Program-made: the position numbers and the translations under genes
In this document: in pieces, positions 9,320 through 18,441 of the stretch
How the letters are laid out: every line of letters begins with the position of its first letter
Numbering within the stretch: position 1 is the stretch's first letter
Assembly (NCBI GenBank): GCA_902490005.1
Contig: CABUCM010000011.1
Span: 4,602 to 68,601 of the forward strand
Direction: 5' to 3'
Length of the DNA: 64,000 nucleotides
DNA from: an uncultured Ruminiclostridium sp.
Lineage (GTDB): Bacteria; Bacillota; Clostridia; Oscillospirales; Acutalibacteraceae
Notes under the pieces: model-generated
The model's database searches: none
The model's input: the letters and a program-made list of their open reading frames with translations, nothing else
What the model was told of the DNA's origin: nothing

Positions 9320-9841
9320 TTGGAGTTTTCGTTTCTTTATTTTCTGCAAACGCTTCACAATCCGTTGCTGGACTGGATTATGATTTTCTTCACCAACCTG
9401 GGAGAATTCGGAACCATCTGGATAGTGACCGCCATCGTTCTGCTGTGTTTTCAAAAATACCGGCCATACGGAGTTTTGATGCTGGTCGCCATGCTGGTGA
9501 CTTTCCTCATCGGGGAAATCGGCCTGAAAAACCTGATTATGCGCCAGCGGCCGCTGATCGCCGACCCAACGGTGCCTCAGCTCATTCCCCTTCCCTCCGG
9601 TTCCTCCTTTCCCTCCGGGCACACCGCTTCCTCCTTTACCGCCGCATGGATTCTATGGAAAGCCAACCGGAAATTTGGCGCGGCCGGCCTTACGGTTGCC
9701 TTTTGCATCGCGTTTTCTAGGCTTTATCTGTTTGTTCATTATCCTACCGACGTGCTGGGCGGCGCGGTACTGGGGATTTTCTGCGCCCAATGTATTTATC
9801 TTTTATATCAACGGTTGATCAGAAAGAAGGCTTCTGTATGA
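9320..9841 (+). CDS. PAP2-family membrane phosphatase
   Basis: Integral membrane phosphatase of the type-2 phosphatidic acid phosphatase family, likely acting on undecaprenyl pyrophosphate or a lipid phosphate on the outer face of the membrane. The three catalytic motifs are intact: KNLIMRQRP near residue 74, PSGHT near 98, and SRLYLFVHYPTD near 134. About five to six membrane segments fit in 173 residues. The start is TTG, supported by AAGGAGG seven bases upstream. A TATAAT at 9280-9285 may be the -10, with a poor -35. The substrate cannot be told from sequence. Confidence 0.9.
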   Translation: MEFSFLYFLQTLHNPLLDWIMIFFTNLGEFGTIWIVTAIVLLCFQKYRPYGVLMLVAMLVTFLIGEIGLKNLIMRQRPLIADPTVPQLIPLPSGSSFPSGHTASSFTAAWILWKANRKFGAAGLTVAFCIAFSRLYLFVHYPTDVLGGAVLGIFCAQCIYLLYQRLIRKKASV

Positions 9842-10077
9842 AAACTGAGTTTTTAGGCACCTGTGACAGCGACAGTAAGTTTTTCTGCGTGGGAGGAAAG
9901 GATTTATACCAATACCGCTGGAATTCCACCGGACGGTGCGTCACCGTGCTGCATCCCCAAACAAAACGCACCTTCACCCTGACGGAATACACCGTCGATA
10001 TGGAAGGAGAACCGTATACCTTTGCCAGCGGCTCCTTTCCCGGCGGCAAAACCGCCTTTTATGAAGTCACCGAATAA
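9838..10077 (+). CDS. Small hypothetical protein downstream of the PAP2 gene
   Basis: A 79-residue protein, not recognised. Its ATG overlaps the PAP2 stop (ATGA), so the two are translationally coupled. It starts KTEFLGTCDSDSKFFCVGGK, with two cysteines, and looks like a small all-beta cytoplasmic protein rich in Thr, Tyr and aromatic residues. There is no signal peptide or membrane segment. A strong terminator follows. Confidence 0.7.
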   Translation: MKTEFLGTCDSDSKFFCVGGKDLYQYRWNSTGRCVTVLHPQTKRTFTLTEYTVDMEGEPYTFASGSFPGGKTAFYEVTE

Positions 10078-10080
10078 TTT

Positions 10081-10121
10081 AAAAAGAGAAGAGACAGGAT
10101 TTTCTGTCTCTTCTCTTTTTT
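10081..10121 (+). terminator. Terminator of the PAP2 operon
   Basis: A 16-17 pair stem (AAAGAGAAGAGACAG and its complement) with a short loop and a run of T closes the PAP2 transcript. The A-rich left arm could let it work on the other strand too. Confidence 0.9.
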
Positions 10122-10182
10122 ATAAAAATTTAGGAATTACTACTATTTTCCTTTTATTTCCAGTCAATTTTTTTAGAATGAA

Positions 10183-10211
10183 TGGACAACTTCTGTAAAC
10201 TTTGCTATAAT
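10183..10211 (+). promoter_or_regulatory. Promoter upstream of the structured RNA / recombinase
   Basis: TGGACA (10183-10188), 17 bases, TATAAT (10206-10211). Transcription would start near 10218, about 230 bases before the recombinase gene. Confidence 0.75.
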
Positions 10212-10217
10212 AAGTTT

Positions 10218-10345
10218 CTAATTAAGGAATTTATTTCCTCTGAGGGAGCCTCCAGTGATGTGACGCCCTGCTGTTTTCATCACCGTTTCCCCCGCAAAAA
10301 GAAACGGCTTATGCCGAATTCTTCCTGCGGGGGATTTCTATTTCC
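10218..10345 (+). ncRNA. Candidate structured RNA or leader with alternative folds
   Basis: The non-coding stretch 10122-10447 holds a promoter and then a highly structured segment. Visible stems are GTGATG/CATCAC (10255-10260 with 10278-10283), CCGTTTC/GAAACGG (10283-10289 with 10301-10307), and CCCCCGC/GCGGGGG (10289-10295 with 10327-10333) followed by ATTTCTATTT. The last stem uses bases that overlap and lie in the loop of the previous one, so the two are largely mutually exclusive, as in an antiterminator/terminator pair. I could not match it to a riboswitch class I know. It may instead be a stand-alone small RNA ending at 10345. From 10345 to the recombinase I see only AT-rich DNA. Confidence 0.5.
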
Positions 10346-10447
10346 GCACCAATATTCTTTTTTGTAAATTAAACCATTTATTTTTCCAATATAGCTTTCA
10401 TAACATATGACACTTCCTATTACCTATTTTACTTCAAAGGAGAAATT

Positions 10448-11062
10448 ATGAGCATCTTTGGTTATATCCGCGTCTCCACAAAAGAACAAAATGAAGACCG
10501 CCAGCTAATCGCATTAAAGGAGTACAACATTCTGCCCAGGAACCTGTACATAGAGAAGCAAAGCGGCAAGGACTTCAACCGGCCGGCTTACAAACGCATG
10601 CTACGGCGGCTATCCTCCGGCGATCTTCTTATTATCAAATCCATTGACCGTTTGGGACGAAACTACGAGGACATCATCGATCAATGGCGGATTATCACCA
10701 AAGATCACAAGGCAGACATCAAAGTGCTGGATATGCCTCTTTTGGACACCACCTATGGAAAGGATTTATTAGGCACCTTTATCGCGGACCTGGTTTTGCA
10801 AATCATGTCTTATACCGCGCAAATCGAGCGGGAAAACATCCGCCAGCGCCAGGCGGAAGGGATCGCCGCTGCCAAGGCAAAGGGCGTTCGGTTTGGCCGG
10901 CGCCCCTATGAGCTTTCTGAGGAATTCTGGGAGCTGGCGGAGCAATGGGCCGCGGGAAAAATCTCGGTGACTGAGATCACTAGGCAAACCAAGCTGGGCC
11001 GCAGCACTGTGTACAGCAAAATGAAGGAAGCGGGATACCGTAAAACAGAAAAGCCGACATGA
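10448..11062 (+). CDS. Small serine recombinase (resolvase/invertase type)
   Basis: Site-specific recombinase of the resolvase/DNA invertase family, 204 residues. The catalytic serine lies in YIRVSTKEQNEDRQ (about residue 10), and the IKSIDRLGRNYEDI core and the long E-helix are present (ERENIRQRQAEGIAAAKAKG). A C-terminal helix-turn-helix follows (TEITRQTKLGRSTVYSKMKEAG). AAAGGAG precedes the ATG. No transposase, cargo gene or clear inverted recombination sites were found next to it, so whether it inverts DNA, resolves a transposon or is a remnant is open. Its 3' end overlaps the terminator serving ilvD on the other strand. Confidence 0.92.
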   Translation: MSIFGYIRVSTKEQNEDRQLIALKEYNILPRNLYIEKQSGKDFNRPAYKRMLRRLSSGDLLIIKSIDRLGRNYEDIIDQWRIITKDHKADIKVLDMPLLDTTYGKDLLGTFIADLVLQIMSYTAQIERENIRQRQAEGIAAAKAKGVRFGRRPYELSEEFWELAEQWAAGKISVTEITRQTKLGRSTVYSKMKEAGYRKTEKPT

Positions 11063-11110
11063 TTACGGAAAGCAACGCCATAGCGTATCTTCCTCCATCA
11101 TGCCGGCTTT
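11045..11110 (-). terminator. Terminator of ilvD
   Basis: Arms 11050-11063 and 11097-11110 are a 14-base inverted repeat with one mismatch, with a second nested stem between them. On the minus strand TTTTCTGTTTTA follows. The element overlaps the end of the plus-strand recombinase gene. Confidence 0.75.
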
Positions 11111-11128
11111 CATATTCCGGAACTGTTT

Positions 11129-12799
11129 TTATGATTTTACCGCTTCCAGCACAGCGCCGCGGTTTCCGCTGGTGACCATGGCGGCGTATCTGGCCAGGTA
11201 TCCTGTAGTGATCTTAGGCTCTCTTGGCTTCCAGGAAGCCTTCCTTTTTGCCAGCTCCTCCTGGCTGATTTTTACGTTGATGGCGTGGTTCACAATGTCA
11301 ATGGAGATTGTGTCCCCTTCTTTCACCAAAGCAATGGGGCCTCCCACAGCCGCCTCAGGGGAAACATGGCCGATAGCCGCTCCTCTGGTGGCGCCGCTGA
11401 ACCGCCCGTCGGTGATCAGGGCCACCGTGCTACCCAGGCCCATACCCATGATAGCAGAGGTTGGATTCAGCATTTCCCGCATACCGGGGCCGCCCTTAGG
11501 CCCTTCGTAGCGGATCACCACCACGTCGCCTTCGCGGATCTTTCCGCCGGTAATGGCCTCCATAGCGTCCTCCTCGCAGTCGAACACTCTGGCCGGGCCT
11601 TCATGCCGCAGCATTTCCGGCGCTACCGCCGAACGCTTTACCACGCAGGAATCCGGCGCCAGGTTGCCTTTCAGCACGGCGATACCGCCGGTTTTGCTGT
11701 AGGGTTTTTCCACTGGGCGGATCACCTCCGGATCCAGATTGGCGCAGTTCTTGATATTTTCCGCCACCGTTTTTCCAGTACAGGTCATCAGGTTCGTATG
11801 TAACAATCCCAGCTTGTCAATTTCTTTCATTACCGCGTAAACACCGCCGGCCTCGTTCAAATCCTCGATATAGGTAGGGCCCGCCGGCGCCAGGTGGCAC
11901 AGGTTGGGGGTTTTCTCGCTGATTTCATTGGCAATCTCCACATTTAAGCGGATGCCGCACTCGTTGGCAATGGCAGGCAGATGCAGCATAGAGTTGGTGC
12001 TGCAGCCTAAGGCCATATCCATAGTCAAAGCGTTCTGGAACGCCTCCTCCGTCATAATATCCCTGGGCCGGATATTTTTTCTGAAAAGCTCCATCACCTG
12101 CATTCCGGCTTCCTTAGCGAGCTGAATCCGCTGGGAATACACGGCGGGAATGGTGCCGTTACCCCGCAGGCCCATCCCCAAAACCTCGGTGAGGCAGTTC
12201 ATAGAGTTGGCGGTATACATCCCGGAGCAGGAACCGCAGGTGGGGCAGGTCTTATTCTCAAACTCGCAAAGCTTCTTTTCGTCGATCCGCCCGGCGGCGA
12301 ACTCGCCTACCGCCTCAGAAATGCTTGAAAAGCTGGTTTTTCTCCCATCCACACGGCCAGCCAGCATGGGGCCGCCGCTGACAAAAATGGTGGGAATATT
12401 CAGCCGGGCCGCCGCCATCAGCAGGCCGGGCACGTTCTTATCACAGTTGGGGATCATCACCAAAGCGTCGAAAGCGTGGGCCATGGCCATCGCTTCCGTA
12501 GAATCAGCGATCAAATCCCGGGTAACCAGGGAATATTTCATCCCCTGATGTCCCATAGCGATGCCGTCGCACACCGCAATCGCCGGAAACACCACCGGCG
12601 TGCCGCCGCCCATGGCTACCCCCAGCTTCACCGCCTCGGTAATTTTATCCAGGTTCATATGGCCGGGTACGATCTCGTTGTAAGAATTGACAATGCCCAC
12701 CAGCGGCCGGTTCAATTCTTCCTCTGTCATTCCCAGCGCATGGAACAGCGCCCTTTTGGGAGCCCCCTCCACGCCTTTTTTAACGCAATCACTTTTCAT
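11129..12799 (-). CDS. ilvD: Dihydroxy-acid dehydratase IlvD
   Basis: Dehydrates 2,3-dihydroxy-isovalerate or -methylvalerate in valine, isoleucine and leucine synthesis. It is an iron-sulfur enzyme of 556 residues. Cluster-ligand regions are visible: [18 protein letters not shown] near residue 120 and [20 protein letters not shown] near 190. The C-terminal barrel carries the TDGRFSG motif. It lies 19 bases after a membrane protein gene on the same strand with no promoter between, so it is probably expressed from the long-leader promoter at 13905-13934. I saw no T-box in that leader. Confidence 0.97.
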   Translation of the reverse strand: MKSDCVKKGVEGAPKRALFHALGMTEEELNRPLVGIVNSYNEIVPGHMNLDKITEAVKLGVAMGGGTPVVFPAIAVCDGIAMGHQGMKYSLVTRDLIADSTEAMAMAHAFDALVMIPNCDKNVPGLLMAAARLNIPTIFVSGGPMLAGRVDGRKTSFSSISEAVGEFAAGRIDEKKLCEFENKTCPTCGSCSGMYTANSMNCLTEVLGMGLRGNGTIPAVYSQRIQLAKEAGMQVMELFRKNIRPRDIMTEEAFQNALTMDMALGCSTNSMLHLPAIANECGIRLNVEIANEISEKTPNLCHLAPAGPTYIEDLNEAGGVYAVMKEIDKLGLLHTNLMTCTGKTVAENIKNCANLDPEVIRPVEKPYSKTGGIAVLKGNLAPDSCVVKRSAVAPEMLRHEGPARVFDCEEDAMEAITGGKIREGDVVVIRYEGPKGGPGMREMLNPTSAIMGMGLGSTVALITDGRFSGATRGAAIGHVSPEAAVGGPIALVKEGDTISIDIVNHAINVKISQEELAKRKASWKPREPKITTGYLARYAAMVTSGNRGAVLEAVKS

Positions 12800-12818
12800 T
12801 CAGAATACACTCTTTTCT

Positions 12819-13661
12819 CTATTTGGTTTTTAAACTCTCCAGTAATTCCTTGCTGGCATTATAATAATCGATTTTTCCCTGGTCGTCCTTATGGTTCAGC
12901 TGTTCAAGATCCCGAATACAGACCCGGAGCGCTTGAAACGGCTCGGTAACATCCACTTCGATATCGTTATAATTGTCATCCCAGCTTTGCACGGTCAGCT
13001 TCAAGTCCTCCAGATAGGGAAGGTCGTTCCAAGGTATTCCAATATCCGCGTTGTCCGTGGATTCCATATCCGGGCTGGAATAGTCGGACTTGGCGAAAAG
13101 ATGGTAGCCGTTTTGGAAGTAATCCAGGCTGTCCTCCGCCACCAGGAAAATCATGCTTTGGTCATCCTGCAAATCCACAGAGAATTTCACAAAGGAAGCC
13201 ATCTGCATATTGGCGTCCACATATTGGCTGGAGGTCTCCAGGCTTTCTTCACCGGAAACGGCGCTGCTTGCCGCCGGCGCGGAAACCACCTGGCCGTCGG
13301 AACTCAACTCCTCACCGCCGCCGGGGACGATCACATATTGGTTGACCCGGACGATCACCTGGCCGTCATTGTTCAAATCCTGTCCCTTTTTAGCCAAGGC
13401 ATCCTGCAATTGGTTGACCGCATCCTCCGGGTAAGATGTCTGCGTCAGCAAGCCGATCTCGTAATCCGGATTGACCCGGGTGAAAAAGTCCTTGGAAAGC
13501 AAAACAGCAAAAACGAGAACCACCAGGATAATCAAAATATGCCACTTATGGTAAAACCAAAAGTTTTTCCGCTTTTCCTTAGGCGTTAAGTCGTTTTTCT
13601 CTGTTTTGGGGTCGTGGATCGTATCTTCCCCAGTGTGGAGAAGAAGGTGCTCACGAGACAT
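12819..13661 (-). CDS. Single-pass membrane protein of unknown function
   Basis: A 280-residue protein not recognised as a named family. A basic, charged N-terminal tail (about 38 residues) is followed by one hydrophobic segment (HILIILVVLVFAVLLS, about residues 39-56). A largely acidic extracytoplasmic domain of about 220 residues follows, with a Ser/Ala/Glu-rich stretch near 130-145. There is no catalytic motif that I can name. AAGGAG lies 11 bases before the ATG. It is the first gene of a transcript that continues into ilvD, which is an odd partner for a biosynthetic enzyme. Confidence 0.8.
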   Translation of the reverse strand: MSREHLLLHTGEDTIHDPKTEKNDLTPKEKRKNFWFYHKWHILIILVVLVFAVLLSKDFFTRVNPDYEIGLLTQTSYPEDAVNQLQDALAKKGQDLNNDGQVIVRVNQYVIVPGGGEELSSDGQVVSAPAASSAVSGEESLETSSQYVDANMQMASFVKFSVDLQDDQSMIFLVAEDSLDYFQNGYHLFAKSDYSSPDMESTDNADIGIPWNDLPYLEDLKLTVQSWDDNYNDIEVDVTEPFQALRVCIRDLEQLNHKDDQGKIDYYNASKELLESLKTK

Positions 13662-13898
13662 GAATTACATCACTCCTTCGAATTCCTGACGGGGATCCAC
13701 AAAGCCTTGTGATCCTCTGGCATGGCGCGATACGCCGTATTGAATAGCCGCCGCCTGCGCAAATTATTTTCAACACCCTCATTGCTTTATATTTTGTCGG
13801 TGAATTCCCATTTTCTTTTGGTGCGATTGCGGTCTAAATATCATAACCGCCGCCATTTATTAAGCTTTTTTACCAAATGCCAATCAATCACACCGTAT
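13662..13898 (-). promoter_or_regulatory. Long 5' leader of the membrane protein - ilvD transcript
   Basis: About 235 untranslated bases separate the promoter from the first gene. They contain a GGATC-CAAGG hairpin near 13694-13716 and a short frame beginning MRVLKIIC that overlaps the gene start without a convincing ribosome-binding site. No T-box or riboswitch consensus was recognised. The remaining stretch 13935-14065 shows nothing. Confidence 0.5.
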
Positions 13899-13904
13899 TG
13901 TTTT

Positions 13905-13934
13905 AGTATATTACATTACAGTTTTCCATGTCAA
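13905..13934 (-). promoter_or_regulatory. Promoter of the membrane protein - ilvD transcript
   Basis: Minus strand TTGACA (13929-13934), 18 bases, TATACT (13905-13910). A strong sigma-A match. Confidence 0.8.
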
Positions 13935-14065
13935 CGTATAAAAAAATTATTTAACGGTTCCTTCACCAAAAGTTCATTTCTTCGCTCTCTGATATCAAAG
14001 CGTATTTATACACCTAATATTCCAGCCATCCCTTTTACCGGGTTTCATTACAGTAGGCTAACACA

Positions 14066-15847
14066 TCAAGATTTTGAAAAATGGAGCGCCTTTTTTCGGG
14101 ACGCTAATACAGAAAACAAATTTTTCACATGACCGGAAAACAAGTAGAGCCCAAATAACTCCACCATACAAAGCATAGGCACAATTCCAATGGTATAAAG
14201 CTTCAGGACACGAACGCTGACGACATTTGTTTCTCTCCATATAAATTCACTGAACCAACTAATTCCAAACGCATAAACCAGTGACATCCCAACAAAAACA
14301 AAAACAGCTAAGGCCGCGAAAACAACAAGGGAGGTTTTTTCTTTCTTCCGCTCCTTTTTCCGAATGAAAAACATGATTAACGTGGTGAAAAAGCTAATTA
14401 CCCCTATCCCGCATAATATAGGATTTAAAACAGAGTAAATTTTAAAAATTACAGAAGCAATCTCATTTCCAGCGGTTTGCTTCTTAGCTTGGAACCCGTT
14501 AATATAGACATTCTCTATCGGGAGAAAATTCATATTGGTGATATAAGAAGCGTTTTGGCAAGATTCCATTCTGGAATATGACGTTTGTTTACTAAGCGCC
14601 TCATAGCCGTCCAACAAAATCGCGGTTTTATACGTTTGAACCATCTCGTCTTGCAGCTCAAGAATTTCCTCAAAGCTTCGGCTGCCGCCTGCCGATGTAA
14701 GTGAAATCCGGTCATCTTTTTCCAATGTGCCTTCTGAAAACGCCCTTGAAATTTCTTGATTGACTTGCGCGAAAAGCTCATTGATTTGTTGGTCGGACTG
14801 CCAGATTCCAGTGGTATCCAAGGAAGTTCTCATCACCCAAGTTAGAAAATCCCCCGCGATCATAGAAGAGGTTTCACCGTTGTTGAACCAAACCGTATTT
14901 AAGATGCTTTCCTCTAATTCGGGAAATTCCTGTAAGGTTTCGGACGCATCAAAAGCTTTTTCGATAGCGTCATAAGGAGCCCAGTAATTCTTATCCCGAT
15001 TTTCCGACTTTATTTTATAAATATTAGAAACAAATTTCCCAAGCTCGCCTTCGGTTCTGGTATTAATTTCATAAACACCGAAAAAGTGATAATTTATCCC
15101 TTTATAAAAATGGGTCCCTGCGAAAAATAAAACTAGCGGAAGACATAACGCCGCCACTAGCCGAACCGTTTGTGCCAGCTTTTGCTTGTCCTTGCTCTTG
15201 AAATAATGATAAACCGAGATTCCAATACAAAGCACAAACATCAACAACAGGCATGGAAGCATCCAAAAGCCATCTTCTTTGATATAATAAGTGAAGGTAA
15301 AGAAAAAACTCAACGCGATGACATTCAATAGAATCTTTTTCGCTGTGATCTGCTTATTCTTTAACACGTCCGCGATTAGAATAAGCATAAGAGAAAAAAC
15401 GATGAAGAGAAAAGGCGCTATAATAGAATTACGATACAATCTCGTTCCAGCATAATAATCAAAAGCACAGGGAGTAAACAGAACAAAAAGGTAAACAAAA
15501 ATTAAAAATCCTCTTTGTGATGTAAACCTGCTGAACAGCCTGACCATCAAAACCGCCGCGACCACCCATACGATGGATAAAACAATATTATAACTTAACC
15601 CGGTCAAATGTGTAAAATCCAAAAATAACGGATAACCCATATCCTTTACCAAAGAGTTTATATTCGGCGTCCTAAAGTGTTCCGTCAAATTGGCGTAGGC
15701 CACCAAAATATAATCGTCAAATGTCTGTTCGGAGGCATACCAATTTCCAATCCACTGGGACAACAAAACCCTGCACACAGTTGCAACGGCAATAAAAATC
15801 AACTGAGGCTTTTTAAAAATTTTTATCAACTTCTGTCCCTCACTCAC
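14066..15847 (-). CDS. Polytopic membrane protein, possible GT-C-type glycosyltransferase
   Basis: A 593-residue protein with roughly eight or nine membrane segments in its first 230 residues, a soluble domain of about 220 residues, then three or four more segments. An acidic FDDY motif just after the first segment (about residue 43) and the overall layout resemble GT-C glycosyltransferases that use lipid-linked sugars. That is only an analogy; no family was recognised with certainty. The gene is visibly more AT-rich than everything around it and uses AT-ending codons, suggesting acquisition by transfer. It has its own promoter and a 140-base leader. Confidence 0.65.
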   Translation of the reverse strand: MSEGQKLIKIFKKPQLIFIAVATVCRVLLSQWIGNWYASEQTFDDYILVAYANLTEHFRTPNINSLVKDMGYPLFLDFTHLTGLSYNIVLSIVWVVAAVLMVRLFSRFTSQRGFLIFVYLFVLFTPCAFDYYAGTRLYRNSIIAPFLFIVFSLMLILIADVLKNKQITAKKILLNVIALSFFFTFTYYIKEDGFWMLPCLLLMFVLCIGISVYHYFKSKDKQKLAQTVRLVAALCLPLVLFFAGTHFYKGINYHFFGVYEINTRTEGELGKFVSNIYKIKSENRDKNYWAPYDAIEKAFDASETLQEFPELEESILNTVWFNNGETSSMIAGDFLTWVMRTSLDTTGIWQSDQQINELFAQVNQEISRAFSEGTLEKDDRISLTSAGGSRSFEEILELQDEMVQTYKTAILLDGYEALSKQTSYSRMESCQNASYITNMNFLPIENVYINGFQAKKQTAGNEIASVIFKIYSVLNPILCGIGVISFFTTLIMFFIRKKERKKEKTSLVVFAALAVFVFVGMSLVYAFGISWFSEFIWRETNVVSVRVLKLYTIGIVPMLCMVELFGLYLFSGHVKNLFSVLASRKKALHFSKS

Positions 15848-15928
15848 CTAAGTTTCTCAAAAAACAAGCAGAAAAAGCAGTAATTCTTTGGTTTGTTTGC
15901 CAAAATCCTTTTTGACTGACTGGTCGTC

Positions 15929-15958
15929 TCCAGCCGCTTTGACAAGGCGGCCTGGAGA
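15929..15958 (-). other. Hairpin in the leader of the 14066-15847 gene
   Basis: Minus strand CTCCAG-GCCGCC and GCGGCTGGAG form a stem with an eight-base loop between promoter and start codon. No T run follows, so it is a leader structure rather than a terminator. Confidence 0.55.
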
Positions 15959-15994
15959 AATTAAATTCATCTGTTTTTATTGATATTGTTTTTA

Positions 15995-16023
15995 AGTATA
16001 TCATTTTTTCCCCTCTATATCAA
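15995..16023 (-). promoter_or_regulatory. Promoter of the AT-rich membrane protein gene
   Basis: Minus strand TTGATA (16018-16023), 17 bases, TATACT (15995-16000). Confidence 0.75.
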
Positions 16024-16102
16024 GAAAGAACCGATCTTATTCTTGCGCGCATCGATTCTGACAGTCAGGACAAATGCCTTCAAAGAAGGTGCGGTGCCGC
16101 TG

Positions 16103-17617
16103 TTACATTTCACACGAAAGGGCTGCCTCCACCAAGCCTTTATGATCCAGCTTGGCCAACTCCTTGACCTTCGCTAAATCCAGCCCCGCCGCCTTGGTAA
16201 AGCGCTCGCCGTACTCCGGGTCGGCCAGATAGCAGTGAGCCGCATGCCGGTATTTGATGTTCACGGTACAGGGGGCAATATCCGCCGCGGTATTCTGGAT
16301 AAGAGTTTCTTTCTTATCCTCCTCCAGCACCCGCCACAAGTCGCCGCCCGCACGGAAGCAGTCGTCAGTGGGGTCTTCCTTGGGATCATAGCGGTACATG
16401 GCGCCCTCCAAATCAAGGGGAGGCTCCATGACTTCCGGCTGGGCCGTCCACGCGCCGTAGCTGTTGGGGGTATAGGCCGGCGCGCGTCCATAGTTTCCAT
16501 CTACCCGCATGGCGCCGTCGCGGTGGTACTCATTCACCTCACATTTGGCGCGGTTGACCGGAATTTGATTGTGGTTCACCCCTAGGCGGTAGCGCTGCGC
16601 ATCTCCATAGGCGAAAAGGCGCCCCTGCAAAAAGCGGTCAGGGCTGAAGCCGATGCCGGGCACCACATGGGCCGGGGTAAAAGCGGACTGTTCTACTTCC
16701 GCGAAATAGTTCTCCGGGTTGCGGTTCAGTTCCAGCACGCCCACCTCAATCAGCGAAAATTCCTTATGCCGCCAGATTTTGGTGATGTCAAAGGGATTCT
16801 CATAGTGGTTCTTGGCCTGCTCCTCGGTCATGATCTGCACGTACATGGTCCATTTGGGGAAGTCTCCCCTCTCAATAGCGTCGAACAAGTCCTTGCCGTG
16901 GTACTCCCTGTCCATGCCGTTGATTTTAGCCGCTTCCTCATTAGAGAGGTTCTTGATCCCCTGCTGTGTCTTGAAATGGAATTTGCACCAAACCCGCTCG
17001 TTTTTCTCATTATAAAAGGAGAAGGTGTGCTCTCCGAAGAAATGCATATTGCGGAAGGAGGCGGGAATGCCCCGGTCGCTCATCACCACTGTGATCTGAT
17101 GAAAACACTCCGGCAGAAGGGTCCAGAAATCCCAGTTGTTTTGGGCGCTCCGGCGTCCGGTGCGGGGATCCCGCTTCACGGCGCGGTTTAAGTCGCTGAA
17201 ATTATGGACATCCCGGATAAAAAAAGTAGGCGTGTTGTTGCCCACAAGATCCCAGTTGCCTTCCTCCGTATAGAACTTTACGGCGATGCCGCGAATATCC
17301 CGCTCGCAGTCGGCGGCGCCCCGCTCTCCGGCCACGGTAGAGCAACGGATGAATACCTCCGTCTCCGTTCCCGGCTGGAGCACTTTTGCCTTGGTGTACC
17401 GTGAAATATCATGCGTGACAGTAAACTTTCCGTACGCGCCCCAGCCTTTGTCGTGCATCCTGCGCTCTGGGATAACCTCCCGGTTGAAGTGCGCCATCTT
17501 TTCCATCAGCCACACATCCTGCATCATGACAGGACCCCGGGGACCTGCTGTGATGGAGTGCTCGTTATCGGCAACCGGCGCGCCGACCTCATTTGTCAAT
17601 TTTTTGTACTCGTCCAT
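16103..17617 (-). CDS. katA: Heme catalase
   Basis: Decomposes hydrogen peroxide to water and oxygen. It is a small-subunit catalase of 504 residues. The distal histidine is His55 in [14 protein letters not shown], the distal asparagine lies in [13 protein letters not shown] (near 128), and the proximal heme-ligand tyrosine is in [14 protein letters not shown] (near 340). The usual Ala after the catalytic His is Asp here. AAAGGAG precedes the ATG. I see no promoter immediately upstream; the membrane protein gene 110 bases before it on the same strand may share its transcript. Catalase in an apparent anaerobe suggests oxygen exposure. Confidence 0.96.
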   Translation of the reverse strand: MDEYKKLTNEVGAPVADNEHSITAGPRGPVMMQDVWLMEKMAHFNREVIPERRMHDKGWGAYGKFTVTHDISRYTKAKVLQPGTETEVFIRCSTVAGERGAADCERDIRGIAVKFYTEEGNWDLVGNNTPTFFIRDVHNFSDLNRAVKRDPRTGRRSAQNNWDFWTLLPECFHQITVVMSDRGIPASFRNMHFFGEHTFSFYNEKNERVWCKFHFKTQQGIKNLSNEEAAKINGMDREYHGKDLFDAIERGDFPKWTMYVQIMTEEQAKNHYENPFDITKIWRHKEFSLIEVGVLELNRNPENYFAEVEQSAFTPAHVVPGIGFSPDRFLQGRLFAYGDAQRYRLGVNHNQIPVNRAKCEVNEYHRDGAMRVDGNYGRAPAYTPNSYGAWTAQPEVMEPPLDLEGAMYRYDPKEDPTDDCFRAGGDLWRVLEEDKKETLIQNTAADIAPCTVNIKYRHAAHCYLADPEYGERFTKAAGLDLAKVKELAKLDHKGLVEAALSCEM

Positions 17618-17727
17618 TATTATGCTCCTTTCGTCTTTGACTTTATGTAGACGCCCTCAGCGGCGTTTACGCCTTTTTTAATTCTGGTTGCTTGAGGAAA
17701 ACAAGCCTTTCCGTACCTTCTTTCTCC

Positions 17728-18375
17728 TTACAGGGACAGGCACATAACCAGCAGCCAAAGATAGCAGCAGGTTTTTGGAAGCATCAGCATCCCCACCTTG
17801 GGCTGTCTGTTGGACCACAGCACTACCGGAAGGTAAAAACCAAAGCTTAATAGCACCGCCAGCCAACCAAAAGAAAAGCCAGGCAGCACATTTCCTATAC
17901 TGAAAAACCGCATTGCCACCATAAGGCCCATTAGGGCAAAGGGAATATTACGGAAAATCCCCCAGCTAACAGGAGGGTAGCGCTGCTGCCAGCGGTTTTG
18001 CGGCAAAAAGCAAAGAAAAATCCGGACGGCCGCCAGCAAATAAAAAAGAACTAGAAAGAAAATCTCGTTCTGCATAGGCGCCGCCAACAGGCCGATATGC
18101 CACAGCAATACATAAAACACCGTCATAGTGATAGAGGTAATCTGCTTGCCCCGGCCCAAGGCGGAACGCAGGCATTCCTCTTTCCCGGTAAAGATACTGG
18201 CTACGCGGGGCACCAGATGAAAGGAATCGCCGGCGACAAGCACCACAGCCATCAGCCCTGCCAGCATCCGTTGTGGTGAAGCGTCTCCCATAAAGAGCAG
18301 CACCGCCACTACCGCGCCCGCTAAAAGATAGAGCAAGTCAAAAACCGCCTCAAACATGCCAAATACGCGCTTCAT
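17728..18375 (-). CDS. Polytopic membrane protein of unknown function
   Basis: A 215-residue protein made almost entirely of about seven hydrophobic segments, with short charged loops (GKEECLRSALGRGKQ near 70-85). No family is recognised. ATG at 18375 with GAAGGGA nine bases upstream is preferred over an upstream TTG at 18393. It stands upstream of katA on the same strand, and its promoter carries a tandem 9-base repeat that could be an operator. Confidence 0.75.
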   Translation of the reverse strand: MKRVFGMFEAVFDLLYLLAGAVVAVLLFMGDASPQRMLAGLMAVVLVAGDSFHLVPRVASIFTGKEECLRSALGRGKQITSITMTVFYVLLWHIGLLAAPMQNEIFFLVLFYLLAAVRIFLCFLPQNRWQQRYPPVSWGIFRNIPFALMGLMVAMRFFSIGNVLPGFSFGWLAVLLSFGFYLPVVLWSNRQPKVGMLMLPKTCCYLWLLVMCLSL

Positions 18376-18423
18376 CTTATGCTGTCCCTTCAAAAATAAT
18401 ATTAATACTTAATCTTAATAAGA

Positions 18424-18441
18424 GTATACGAGGTATACGAG
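18424..18441. repeat. Tandem 9-base repeat over the -10 region
   Basis: Two perfect adjacent copies of GTATACGAG (18424-18432 and 18433-18441). They cover the -10 of the promoter for the 17728-18375 gene, where a repressor would act. Confidence 0.7.

Noticed and set aside
10218..10345. Known riboswitch classes (fluoride, guanidine, ZTP, SAM, TPP, cobalamin, preQ1)
   Set aside because: None of their conserved core sequences could be matched by eye, so the region is left as an unassigned structured RNA.
11050..11110. Inverted repeat as a recombination site of the serine recombinase
   Set aside because: The arms form a nested hairpin followed by T residues at the end of ilvD on the minus strand, which a terminator explains better.
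13662..13898. Leader peptide attenuator for ilvD
   Set aside because: A frame starting MRVLKIIC contains Val, Leu and Ile codons, but it has no ribosome-binding site, runs into the gene start and lacks a terminator pair.
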